The notes beneath the pieces are model-generated. The model saw nothing but the letters and a program-made list of their open reading frames with translations, did no database searches and was not told the origin of the DNA. The position numbers and the translations under genes are program-made. This document shows, in pieces, positions 11,793 through 23,168 of a stretch of DNA of 60,810 nt (its first letter is position 1; each line of letters begins with the position of its first letter). This stretch comes from Boletus sp. NGJ (lineage: Eukaryota; Basidiomycota; Agaricomycetes; Boletales; Boletaceae), in contig JAGTXK010000194.1 of NCBI GenBank assembly GCA_019096195.1, positions 1 to 60,810 on the forward strand. The letters run 5' to 3'.

Positions 11793-14700
11793 ATGGCAAT
11801 CATGCTCTCAGACAATGAAGAAGCACCAATTCAGCCTTTTCGTGCTTGGCGTGTCATCAAACCCTCTGCTCGACTTGCTGATGCCAACAATAAAGCCATT
11901 CCTGAACTGTGGAGCCACCAAACAGCCATAGGTGAGTCAGAATTTATCAGTGACACGAAAACTTACAACCAAAAACTTGCAGCTGCAATCATAGTACCAA
12001 CCAACACAGCCACCACCCTGAGCATGCAGGTTACTACAGGTATGCACCTCCATTGATGAAACATGATGTTACTCAACACACATAGATGCAGCCACAGGAA
12101 CAACAGATTCAGCCATTACAATCAGCGGTACATCCAAAGGTAAAGTAGTTGTTTTCACCTATACATTTAATTTGCTCACAGTTTTACATACATGAATGGC
12201 ACGACCAACTAATGCATCCAACGCACCAACACACCTAACACACCTGACACACCCAACACACCTCAATGACACACCAACCAATGCACATGAACGATGCACC
12301 ACATGGAATGGCATAACCAACCAACACATCTGACGCACCTGACACACCCGACGCATCCAAACAATGCATGTCAACAATGCATGTGGTGCACCCAACACAC
12401 TCGAATGACACTGACCGATGCGCATGAACAACGCATGGTTCATCAAAAGGTAAAGTACATTTTTTATCTTGTGCATTCAATTTACTCATGATTTACAATG
12501 TACTACATGGACGATATGACTGATCGATGCACCTAACACACCTGATGCACCTCAACGACACACCCAATGTACCCGATGCACCTCAACAACACACCGACCA
12601 ATGCACCTGATGCACCCGACACATCCAAACAACACATGTCAACAATTCATGTGGTGCATCCAACACACTCAAACAACACTGACCGATGCGCATGAACAAT
12701 GCATGGTCCACCAAAAGGTAAAGTACATTTTCTAACCTGTGCATTCAATTTACTCACAATTTTGCAATATGCTATATAGATGGTATGACTGACTGACACA
12801 CCCAACACACCTCAACAACATACTGACCGATTCACCAACTGATGCACATGACCAGCCTCAGCCACCCATGCCAATATAAAAAAGCGTGCTGCTGTGCACA
12901 CTATAGCCAGCTCTGACAGCAATCACTCTGACACTGAAGTTAGCATTGCTCAGAGTGCTCATCCAGTGCAGAAAGGTATGTTACCCTTTCTTGAAAAGTT
13001 GGCACTGAAAATCTCCTTTGTTGTATGTAGTGAAACAACTCCGCCATGCCATTGATGTCCCATCTCATGCCACAAGCCCTCCAACATCATGCAGCTCATC
13101 TGGTGAGTGATTTCATATATTATTCTATTATTTCTTCAGTATCTTGCATATAGTATATGAACTCCATGATAAAGAATATCAACCAGTGGCTATAGAAGTT
13201 GATGAACCTGAGGATAACTTGGGCAAGTAGTCTCTCCTCCATATTATATACTAGTGTATGTCCAACTTTTCCTTTCCTGTTTAGGCCTCTCCTCCCCATC
13301 CATGATGAATGTTGATGGGGAGGAAGATCATGATATCCAGGTTCAGGATATCAAGATCAAGACAAAACGTGAGGAGAAAACCCAAGATGTGACTGCATTT
13401 TTCAGTGCAGTCCAATCTTCAATAGGTGGAGGTAAAGTTCGTCATATTCGTGATTGTGAGCCATGCAGGTATGTACTAGTAGTTTGGAATTGACTAATAG
13501 GTTTCCAATTCTAATTCTATTGTTACTATTGTAGGAAGGCAAAGCAACCTTGTGAATTGGTTGCTGATGCCTCAACTTGTTGCCGACATCTTGCATGGAA
13601 TCATAAGGTATGTCTTGCTATTAGTATTTGATTAATGTAATATTGTCAATGTGTGATATAGGCTCTTTATCACAAGTGGTGCCAGGAGAATGGCTTTGAG
13701 TCCATGCTTCCTGAGAATAGCCAGGATAGAAAGAAGGCTGCCATTAGTACCAATCTCAAGCAGAGTGCTTTGGATACTCATCTTAGAGAACCCACTGCTA
13801 TTGAAACACTGATCAGCTCTTTCATGAAGCTGCAGTTGAATGGCTTATTACCACTAATCAAGTATGTTGCCTAACTATTATTGTCTCATTGGATTGATAC
13901 TATGGATTCTAGCCTCTTCAAGCTGTTGAGCATCCTTCTTTTAAGAAGATGATTGATATTGCTTCTAGGGCAAGCAAAGGTGTTATTATACCTAATCGAC
14001 ATGCTACTCGCCAACAGATCATTGATCTATTCAAGAAGCAAATGGCTAGTCTCAAAGAGCATCTCAATGTAAGCTATTATTCAATCTCAGATTGCTTATG
14101 TGACATGTCTATAATATTTAGAGCAAGATGGTGACTGGTGAAATTAGCTTGACATGTGATGCCTGGCAGGCTAGCAATACTGATGCTTATTTTGCTGTCA
14201 CTGGTCATTGGATTGAGGTATCCAAGTCTGATGGTTGGATTCTCCAATCTGCCATCTTGGGCTTCATCCAAATGAATACTGCCCATAATGGTATGAGACT
14301 GGGCCAGGCCTTGTTCAAGGTTTGTGAAAGACTTGGTATTTCCCATAAGGTTAGTTGAGTTAAATTATGGATTTTTTACCAACATACCTTTGACAGATTG
14401 GTCATGTTACCTGTGATAATGCAACAAACAATGATACCATGCTGGTAGAGTTTGCTAGAAGACTTCTCAACCATACTGGCAAACCATGGTTGAAGTCAAA
14501 GTATCATATAATGTATGTGGTTTTTGACTTTTAGTGTTTATCCTCATGTTTGAATTCAAGATGCCTGGCCCATGTTATTCATCTGGCTACAAAAGCATTG
14601 ATCTCTACCTATAGCAAATCTCCTTTTTATAATCCTGAGCAAGGTGATCTTGAATTATCAGCAGAGGATGGATATAGGGATGAGGTTGGTTTAATAAGAG

Positions 14701-16174
14701 CTATTACAGTTAAGGCATGCTTCTTTGGATTCAATACATATATATTTGAGCTTGGCATAGGCATGCTCATCAGCTCAAAGAAAGCAGTTTTTCAAGGACA
14801 TTCAACTTCACCCTCCTGAGCCTTGTGCTCCATCAGAAGTTTCCAATTTTCTTCTTGACATGCCTATCCATTGGTCTTCTACATATCTGATGATTGATAG
14901 GGCTGAGAAAAAAAGGAAAGTAAGTTAATGTTCTTGACTTTTCTTAATTTATCTTCACTTATATTTTAGTTTGTGGACATCTTCATCTATAAGCTGGGAT
15001 TAAAGGCTACTACCTTGGCCAAGAGAAAGAAGATTGATCAGTTAAAGCTGACAGATAATGAGTGGAATAGACTGGGACTATTATCCAAGCTTCTGGCTGT
15101 AAGTAATTGTTTGATATTTATTATATGACTAACTTTTTTAAACCATGCAGATAATGCTCAACAAAGCTTTTCTTCTGAGGGTATCTCCACTCTACAATAT
15201 GCTCTGCCAGCACTTGAGGCTTTGCACAAGGCTTGGACTGCTCGCTCTGAATCTTCTAGATATTTTGCCTTCCAAGATGGCCTGCATGCAGCTCTTGCCA
15301 AGATTGCAGAGTATTATGACCATACAGCAGATTCTGATGCTTATACCATAACTATATGTAAGTTTTCCTTGATTTTTGAATCTATAACTTATGCTTTGTA
15401 GTGCTTGATCCTACTTTGAAAGATGGCTATTTTAAGAAGTATTGGGGGCAAGAGCTACATAAAGATGTTATGAAGAATGCAGAGAAATTAGTATGTTTGA
15501 TCTTGAGATGTTTAGAATTTTCTAACATAGTTATTGTTTCAGGAGTGCTTCAACCAGCTGTATGGTAAGGAGGGTCCTTTACCTGCCACTAAGCAGAAGA
15601 AGGGAAAGCTTGGAAAGCTTCTCAGAGAGCTTTCCAGTGATGATGATGATTCAGCTAAGGAAAGTGTTGGAATTGATACTCAGTCTTCTTGGATGAAAGA
15701 GTTCAACCTCTATCTTCACTCTATCCATACTCTTCCTGAGGAAATGTCAGTGGTCAAATGGTGGGGGGTAAGTATTATGTTTTCAATTAATTTGAAGTGA
15801 CCAAGTCCTTTCAGATCAATGCTCAACAGTATCCTGTATGGGCATCTCTAGCTTGTGACTATCTTGCAATCATGGCCTCTTCAGTATCCAGTGAGCAAGC
15901 CTTTTCTGCAGCTGCACTAACTATTACCAAGCGTCGCAATCGCTTGAAGGGGGATATTGTAGAGGCCATTCAAGTGTTGTGCATGATGTATAATCATGAC
16001 CTTATCTTTCGTGAGCCAAGTCCATCTTCTGCCTTGGAACTAGCAATGGAAGAGGATGAAAATGAGGAGAATGAACAAAGAGTAGATAAGGGCAAGGGCA
16101 AGGGAAAAGAGAAGGAAGTAGAGGATTTGAATTGGATTTTGGAGCTTTCAGATGATACAGATGTAGAGATATGA
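11793..16174 (+). CDS. hAT-family transposase, multi-exon, possibly intact
   Basis: A first exon may start at ATG 11793 (MAIMLSDNEEAPIQ). Downstream exons read through introns of about 40-60 nt. They encode a Ser/Asp-rich N-terminus (about 12870-12977), a region with DVTAFFSAVQ and a Cys/His cluster CEPC...CC.H....H around 13390-13607 (degenerate BED-type finger), an RNase-H-like core with the catalytic-type Asp in SLTCDAWQASN (about 14150) and HVTCDNATNND (about 14405), RCLAHVIHLATKA (about 14562), and the C-terminal dimerisation region VSSEQAFSAAALTITKRRN (about 15886-15945). It ends in an acidic tail at 16174. Inside the recognised exons I saw no nonsense codon once introns are removed, unlike the other elements here. 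One intron example: gttaag...catag at about 14710-14759, joining RAIT to ACSSAQRKQ. Exons between 12056 and 12870 are unclear because of a tandem repeat. Function: cut-and-paste transposition. Confidence 0.7.
12139..12860. repeat. Three imperfect tandem units of about 270-310 bp within the hAT-1 gene
   Basis: Units start at ggtaaagt strings at 12139, 12449 and 12716. Each is followed by a similar stretch (tgcattcaatttactca) and then by low-complexity Thr/Pro/His-coding DNA built of cacctgacacac-type motifs. Each unit carries a splice-donor-like aaaggtaaagt. Open frames of 60-105 codons on both strands here are a by-product of the low-complexity sequence. Confidence 0.65.
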
Positions 16175-16236
16175 TTGCTATTGTGGTATAAATGATCAAA
16201 GTTATCATTTTGACTTTACATATGAAAAGCCCTGGC

Positions 16237-16498
16237 TGAAATGTTTTCACCCCTTACTCTACGAATATCTATAACACTTAGCTAACACTTATCATATGAA
16301 CGTCCTAGAACTGCCCAGAACATTACGTCACCCTTCTAGCATATTCCACACCAGCCCTAAGGCTGGTCCATGCCCACACTTACGCACTATATAAAGTAGC
16401 GTATCCTATAGTAGATACACATTCTTGGAATTGCCTTTCTATGCTCAGAATCTTGCTCTTAGGAGTGACACCAAGTGTTGTAGGTCTTTTTCCTTTCA
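16237..16498 (+). repeat. Gypsy-1 5' LTR with TATA box
   Basis: 262 bp, starts TGAAATG and ends TTTCA. TATATAAAG lies at 16388-16396. The string attcttggaatt at 16421-16432, about 33 bp downstream, is the probable RNA start because it is exactly complementary to the primer binding site just after the LTR. Carries five CpG dinucleotides, all of which are TpG or CpA in the 3' LTR. Confidence 0.92.
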
Positions 16499-16510
16499 AA
16501 TTCCAAGAAT
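16499..16510 (+). promoter_or_regulatory. Self-primer binding site of Gypsy-1
   Basis: aattccaagaat follows the LTR directly and is the exact 12-nt reverse complement of LTR bases 16421-16432, which sit where the RNA 5' end is expected. In Tf1/sushi-type elements the RNA 5' end folds back onto the PBS and is cleaved to prime minus-strand DNA synthesis instead of a tRNA. The reversed relative at 42597-42608 keeps the same 12 nt. Confidence 0.8.
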
Positions 16511-17398
16511 ACCCCTTGGTTGCTGGGCCCTTTGCCCCCCGACCACACTCCCCTCCATTGCCACAGCCTCGCTGTCATCTTTAACAACATGCTTGTTCTT
16601 TTCTCCACTCCCCTCTTTCCGCATCTATTCCTTGAGACAATTGTAGACCCTTGGGGCCCCATCTTTGAGAGTTCAGTTAGTGATATGCGTAATTCCAGCC
16701 TACTAGGTGGTTGCAAGCACTGAACACAGGCTACAATCGAGGGAGAAGATAAGGAGATTGGAGAACTGTTGGTTTCAACTCTTCACCCCTATCTTGCCCC
16801 TCAACCCAAGTCCCCACAGACTATAAAAAGCACTAGAGCCTGTCATTGAGTATAAACATGGGAGACCAGCACTCCATCCATGCTGTCACACATGCTCATC
16901 CAGTGTATAAATAGGGATAACATTGCTACTGGGCATAGAGCACTAGCCCCCATCGTCAGCTGAGTGCCTAGCTGTCCATACCCCTCTCAATGCTACAGAG
17001 GGCGGGTTCGTGTGATCACCCATAACGTCACGTAGGTGTGATAGCCGAGATTTATCTTGCCTTTCTCGGTGTGCACCACCATCTCCTATAGCCAACAAAC
17101 AAGAACCACCCTCGTCAACAGTCTCCCCCTCTAGGCCCACCTTTCCCCACCATTCCACATAATTCCAGGCATGCTGCTGAGTGCCACCAGGTTGCAACCA
17201 TCCCCCACTTCCACTTGCTGCCAGCCACCCCTGGTACGAGTTTCACTGGCCTTTACCTGCCATGCCCTGTCAGCACGGTACACGCCCTTGTCTCCTACAT
17301 TGCTTGCTTCAGCGATCTCATCAACAGCCCATCCAACCCAACAATGTACTTGTTGAGGTGCTCAAAAGCCTCCTCCTCTTCCTCCACCACCAACCACA

Positions 17399-18784
17399 AT
17401 GAGTTACTTCAACTTGCCCACACCAACCCCTGGACCAGCCTGCCAGAGTACCTTTGGGGAAATGGCCATAGCACTGGGGGAAATTAGGGTCGATACAACC
17501 ACGCCTACCCCACATCAGTTGCCCATGAAGGTGCCAACTCCCTACAACCCACAAGCCGCCTCAGCGCACAGGATCCTCCAACCTCCAGTGCCCCTGAGTC
17601 TCATCCCTACCATATCCATGAACCCCCTCTTCCACCAGCACCCTGTTCCCCCGATGGATCCCATTGGAATGTGGCTTGCCACGTTCGACGTGTGGCAACG
17701 CATCTACACCAGAGCAGGAGTGGCAGCTGGCCCACCACCACCTCCTCCCCCAAACCTCACCCAACAGATGCTGCCTCCACAGCCAACCCCACCATGATGC
17801 CCGCTCCCATCCATTCCCAGCTCCCCACCATATCTCAGGAACCTCCGAAGTCCCACACAAGGCTTTTCCGGACCCTCCCCAAAGCTAGGAAAATCCCTCG
17901 CCGCCAAGCCAGAGTACTACAACAGCAATAAGGAGAAGTTTGTGTCATGGTGGTGCACAATGAAGCTCTACCTCTTGGGCTTCAAGGTAGCCCCCTGCGA
18001 CTATCAAAAAAACCTCATTGTCCTCTCCTACCTTCGCGGTAACAATCTGGCTGGACACTTCAGAGACCTAATAACAGCACAGGGGGCCGTCCACATACTC
18101 ACCTTTGTGAGTGGCCCAATAAAAGCTAATGGCCCTCAAATAGGGCAAAGACACTATTGAGGACTACTTCACAAAGCTGTACTATTATGCTGAGGAAGCT
18201 GAATTCAACATCGGGTACAATGGCCACATAATGGTTAACCTCGTGAGGAGAGCTGTCCACTCAGACATGGTGGAGTTTGTGGAATGCAATCAACCGACCC
18301 TTATTGAGTCGACCGACGTCCACCAGTGGGAGACCACCCTGGTCAAGGTGGCCGACATCCTGGCAGAAATCACCAACTGAAAGAGGTCCACCTATGCGAC
18401 AGGACCCACATACTCCCCCTGGTTCGTATCACAACCACACTATACGCCCCTGGTGGGCCCCCCCCTACCGCTATGGCCACTCCCATAGCCAAACCACACC
18501 CAAACGCGACCGGCACCTTTGCTGGTCAAGGTGCTCCCATGGAGCTCGACAAAGCATGTGCAGCTGGCATCTGCCGCAAGTGCTCAAAGCCATGGCCCTG
18601 CACCAGTCACCCCCCACGCCCTCACTCTTGCCAGGTGAGAGGAATCGTAATCAACGGGCAAGAGGTATCCCCGGAGATGTTCAAAAGGATACGAGGGATG
18701 ATGACGGATGCAGAACAGGCAGAACCCGCAGTAGAATATGCTCCCGATGTACAAAATGACTTGTCTTTTCTCCTAGTACAGTAG
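17399..18784 (+). pseudogene. Gypsy-1 gag, degenerate
   Basis: Starts at ATG 17399 (MSYFNLPTPTPGPA), after a leader of about 900 nt. A Pro-rich N-terminus with PPMDPIGMWLATF is followed by a frameshift near 17790. The capsid-like part then reads KEKFVSWWCTMKLYL (about 17933) and QGAVHILTF. Compared with the reversed copy at 40.4-41.7 kb, a block of about 60 nt is missing after HILTF (about 18115). In-frame stops TAA and TAG follow within VAQ-KLMALK-GKD, where CAA/CAG codons would be expected. The C-terminal part holds a Cys-rich stretch CRKCSKPWPC..H, a degenerate zinc knuckle, and ends at TAG 18782-18784. Role: structural capsid/nucleocapsid protein. Non-functional in this copy. Confidence 0.75.
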
Positions 18785-18819
18785 ACAGCAACTGACCTAC
18801 TGTACAATAACCTAAGTCA

Positions 18820-21800
18820 TTGCAAAGAAACTGTTTCACAGTCCTGTGCAATGATGAGGTTGAATCAATGGAAGCCTGGGTGAACCTTCCGGAGACAAAG
18901 AAAATCACCATCCTGGAGCATCCAAAGACCAAACAAAAAGTGGTGTTCCACCCATCAGTAAAGAGAGATGACGGGCCAAATGACTCACGGACGATCCCAC
19001 GAAAACACCCCAAGGAGAACGGACAAAAGGAAGAGACATCCTCTCATTCCTGGCTGAACATGCTAGACCTCTAGTCTATGCGATGGATGAAGGCTCAGGT
19101 AGAACACCCTGATGTCAAGCGAAGCATCAGACACCTGAAATCCTTCATCCACGACGCCAGAACGATCAAAGTGTCTTGGGACCTTGTCCAAGAACTCCGA
19201 GAAATGACATCAGAGGATGCATACTGGGTGCTGAGGGACCTGCAAAACCCCCCCAGTTCCAAAAAGCGTCCCTGCACATGACAAAAAGAAACTCCCTCGA
19301 AATCCCAGTGAGACTAAGCACCTCAAGTGGAGAACAAATGGAAGTCAAAGCACTCATCGACTCCAGATGCACCAGGTCATCAATCCACGAAGACTTTGTT
19401 GCCAAAAAGGGGTTACAAACGCATGCACTACCCCGTGCCCTGACCATATACAATGCCGGAGGCAAAATTGAAAAGTTCATCATCATCGAACTCCAGGTCC
19501 AAGACCATAAGGAGCAGATCATCCTGGCAGTAACCAACCTAGGGCCGAACACTATCTTCCTAGGATATGATTGGCTGAAGATGCACAACCCAGCCATTGA
19601 CTGGAAGACAGGATGAATCTTGTTCCAATGTGGAAATGACCACACCACTGCGTTGGTCGATGACATTGACGATGAACAGGACAAGGACTTCACCCCTTTG
19701 CAGGGGGACCAACTATTCCGATTGGACAATGACAAATACATATGCAACATCGCCATGGAAGTAGCCATCAAGGACTACATCCAAAAAAAGAAAAAGACCT
19801 TCAAGGAAGCAGCCCCTGAATACGTCCACGAGTTCAAGGATGTGTTCGCAAAAGAGAGCTTTGACACCCTCCTCCCAAGACGCCCCTGGGACCACGCGAT
19901 CAAGCTGCTCCCAGGAAACCATGAGGTGGACTGCAAGGTGTACCCCCTCAACCCGGGAGAGCAAAAAGAGCTGGACGCCTTCCTCGAGAAAAACCTCAAG
20001 TCCAGATGCATACACCCATCCAAGTCTCCCTTCACATCGGCGTTCTTCTTCATCAAGAAGAAGGATGGATGCCTCCACCCCATACAGGATTACCGCAAAC
20101 CCAATGTGGTGACTCGTTGCAATCAATACCCCCTCCCCCTAATTGCCGAGCTCGTTGACAAGCTCAAGGCCACAAGGTACTACACCAAGTTCGATGTAAG
20201 GTGGAGGTATAACAATGTGCAAATGGCCGAAGGAGATGAATGGAAGGCCATGTTCTGAACAAACCATGGGCTCTTCAAACCCCTCGTGATGTTCTTCAGA
20301 CTCACCAACTCCCCCACAATGTTCCAAACAATGATGAATGCACTGTTCAAGGAGCTGGTGGACTGAGGCGTAGTGATAGTCTACATTGATGACATCATGA
20401 TATTTATGAGGATGATAGAGGAGCACCAAAAAGTAGTGCGAGAAGTACTACAGATATTATGCGATGCCCACCTGTATCTGCGACACAACAAATGTGACTT
20501 CGATGTCCAGGAAACCAAATTCCTGGGGCTTATTGTCACACAAGACAAGGTCAGAATGGATGGAAAGAAGGTCTCTGCCATCACCGACTGGCCCATCCCA
20601 ATGTCCAAGAAGATGCTCCGAGGATTCCTTGGCTTTCTCAACTTCTACTGATGGTTCGTCAAGAACTTCACCACGATTGCACGTCCACTCAATGCACTCA
20701 CATCAGTGAAGAAAGACTTCATCTGGACAGACAATTGCCAGAAGGTGTTTGAAGACCTCAAGGCCACCATCACCAACGCCCCCGCTCTTGCCATGCCCAC
20801 CAACAACAACCCCTACCGGGTTGAAACTGATGGCTCCGGCGTCGGCATTGGCACCATACTCTCACAGAAGCACGACAGGATTTGGCACCCCATCACCTTC
20901 ATATCCTGTTCCCTCAACGACGCAGAGTGGAACTACCACACGGCAGACCTCGAGATGCTCGCAATCATCTACGCCCTCAATGAGTGGTGCCAATACCTCC
21001 TCGATGCAGCCCACCCAGTCGAAATCCTCACTGACCACAAGAACCTCGAGTTCTTCCACCGCCCCCAAGACCTCTCCTGCTGTCAAGCCCAGTGGCAGCA
21101 GATTGTTCAGAAATACTCCCTGACTATCACTCACCGCTTAGGCAAGACAAACCCCACTGACCCTCTGTTCCGGAGGCCAGACTTTGAAAAGGGGGTGGAA
21201 CTTGATAGCACCGCCCAAATCCTCCTTCCCGACACCCTTTTCTTGCCACCTTCCTCCCTGGTGTCCATCAGCACAGTCGCCCCACCCAACACCATCTCAA
21301 GAATAACAAAATTACAGTACAAACTCGAGAAGTTCATGAAAGAAGGGCTCGCAAGGAATGACACCCACTGGACGAGGAAAGATGGGCTTGTGACATGGAA
21401 AGGCCTCATCTACGTCCCAAATGTCAAAAAACTATGAGAGGACATCATCGTGGCCAACCACGACCACCCAATCACAGGGGACCCTGGCATGAAATAAACA
21501 CATGACCTCATAATGAGCGAGTACTACTGGCTGTCACTCCAAAAAGACATTGAGGGGTACGTCAAAGGCTGTGACGTATGCCAAAAGGTGAAGGCCAAGA
21601 CCACCACCATCCACACACCCCTCCACCTGAACAAAATCCCATCCTCGCCATGGGAGATCATCTCTGTCAACCTCATCAGCCCACTCCCCCAATCGCAAGG
21701 GAAGAATGCGATCCTTGTCATTGTCAACCACTTCTCGAAAATGATCCACCTCACCCCGGTTATGGACACTATCATGTTGCAAGGAGTCACCACCGTCTTC

Positions 21801-22895
21801 CATGATCAAGTGTTCAAACTTCATGGAACCCCCTGGAAGGTCATATTGGATCAAGGCACACAGTTCATGTCCTCGTTCATGCAAGACCTGTATGCACTTC
21901 TTGACATCAAGGCCAACCCATTCATGGCATACCACCCACAGACGGATGGACAAATGGAGCGGATCAACTGAGAAGTTGAGAAATACCTATGGGTGTACAT
22001 GAACCATAGGCAAACTGACTGGGCAGAATGGCTCTCACTTGCAGAGTTCGCCCATAATTCACAAATGATGAGTGCCACTGGAGTGTCGCTGTTCCTACTC
22101 AACCATGGGCAACAACCCTTGATCCCCAACAAACGGGTCGAGGTCCAGAACGAGTTGGCTATGGACTTCGTGAAGAAAATGAAGAACCACCACGAAGCAG
22201 CCAAAAGCGCATTAGAGAAGGCAGCCACAACCATGAAGAAAAGCCACAACAAATGAGCTGCCCTGTCGACAAACTACACAACTGGCCAACAGGTCCTTCT
22301 TGAGGGGACCAACATCCATACCAACCAGCCCATGAAAAAGTTTGATGATAAGCGCTATGGTCCCTTCAAGGTGAAACGAAAGGTAGGCAAGGCATCCTAC
22401 GAATTAGAGATCCCAAAGATGTGGCGTGGTGTCCACCCCGTCTTCCACGAGTCTCTGCTCATGCCCTATCACGTCGGCACTGCGAAGTCCCAAGCCAAAC
22501 CCAAGCCACCACCACCAGTGATCATCCAATAGGAGGAGGAACACAAGGTCCAGGAGGTAGTAGACTCGAGAAAGCATAGAGGGAAAACAGAGTACCTCAT
22601 ACACTGGAAGGGCTACCCAAAGGAGGAATGCACTTGGGAGCCCAAGACCAACATCAAAAATGCCTTGAAGCTTGTTGAAAAATTCCACATGTCCAACCCC
22701 TTGGCAGTTCACTCCCACACCCTGGCATGCAATTGCCCAACATGCATGAACCAAACCACACTCTTTGCCGACACCTCCTTCCAGACCTACACCACATCCC
22801 TCAACCGACTCCCCAACCACCTGTTTGAGATCCCCCAACCTGGTTCAGAACCAACCCTTTCCAGCATCATGGTCGACCAGGAGTTCAACCTTTAA
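18820..22895 (+). pseudogene. Gypsy-1 pol: protease, RT, RNase H, integrase, chromodomain
   Basis: A linker region (18820 to about 19250, containing VNLPETKKITILEHPK) shifts frame at a seven-C run near 19247. From there to 22895 one frame runs without any indel, cut by nine stops: TGA at 19614, 20256, 20364, 20649, 21435, 21969, 22254; TAA 21495; TAG 22530. Domains: protease with ALIDSRCT (the catalytic DSG Gly is changed to Arg, GGA to AGA, near 19365); RT with FDVRWRYNN and YIDD at 20382-20393; RNase H with ETDGSG and LTDHKNLEFF; integrase zinc motif (H..H...GCDVCQKVK) and core ending in ERIN.EVEKYL; chromodomain with EYLIHWKGYPKEECTWEP (about 22590-22650). Copies RNA to DNA and integrates it; the chromodomain usually steers integration to heterochromatin. 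Clearly inactive. Confidence 0.92.
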
Positions 22896-22906
22896 AAAGG
22901 GGGTAA

Positions 22907-23168
22907 TGAAATGTTTTCACCCCTTACTCTACAAACATCTATAACACTTAGCTAACACTTATCATATGAATGTCCTAGAACCACCCAGAACATTATGTCA
23001 CCCTTCTAGCATATTCCACACCAGCCCTAAGGCTGGTCCATGCCCACACTTACACACTATATAAAGTAGCATATCCTGTAGTAGATACACATTCTTGGAA
23101 TTGCCTTTCTATGCTCGGAATCTTGCTCTTAGGAGTGACACCAAGTGTTGTAGGTCTTTTTCCTTTCA
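22907..23168 (+). repeat. Gypsy-1 3' LTR
   Basis: Second 262-bp LTR, preceded by the polypurine tract aaaaaggggg (22894-22903). It lacks all five CpGs of the 5' LTR and has one (ctcgg) that is lost there. Followed by the TSD ctggc. Confidence 0.92.

Larger units (their letters stand above)
16237..23168 (+). mobile_element. Gypsy-1: full-length Ty3/gypsy chromovirus LTR retrotransposon, decayed
   Basis: Two 262-bp LTRs (16237-16498, 22907-23168) beginning TGAAATG and ending CTTTCA. Flanking 5-bp TSD ctggc at 16232-16236 and 23169-23173. Between them: a self-complementary primer site, a leader of about 900 nt, gag, a long pol frame in the order protease, RT, RNase H, integrase, chromodomain, and a polypurine tract aaaaaggggg (22894-22903). 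Protease-RT-RH-IN order with a C-terminal chromodomain places it in the chromovirus branch; the self-primer points to the Tf1/sushi-like group. The LTRs differ at 10 of 262 positions by hand count, all transitions. Inserted into hAT-1. Confidence 0.93.

Noticed and set aside
12159-12491. Cys/Val-rich minus-strand frames and His/Thr-rich plus-strand frames
   Set aside because: By-products of tandem low-complexity DNA in hAT-1.
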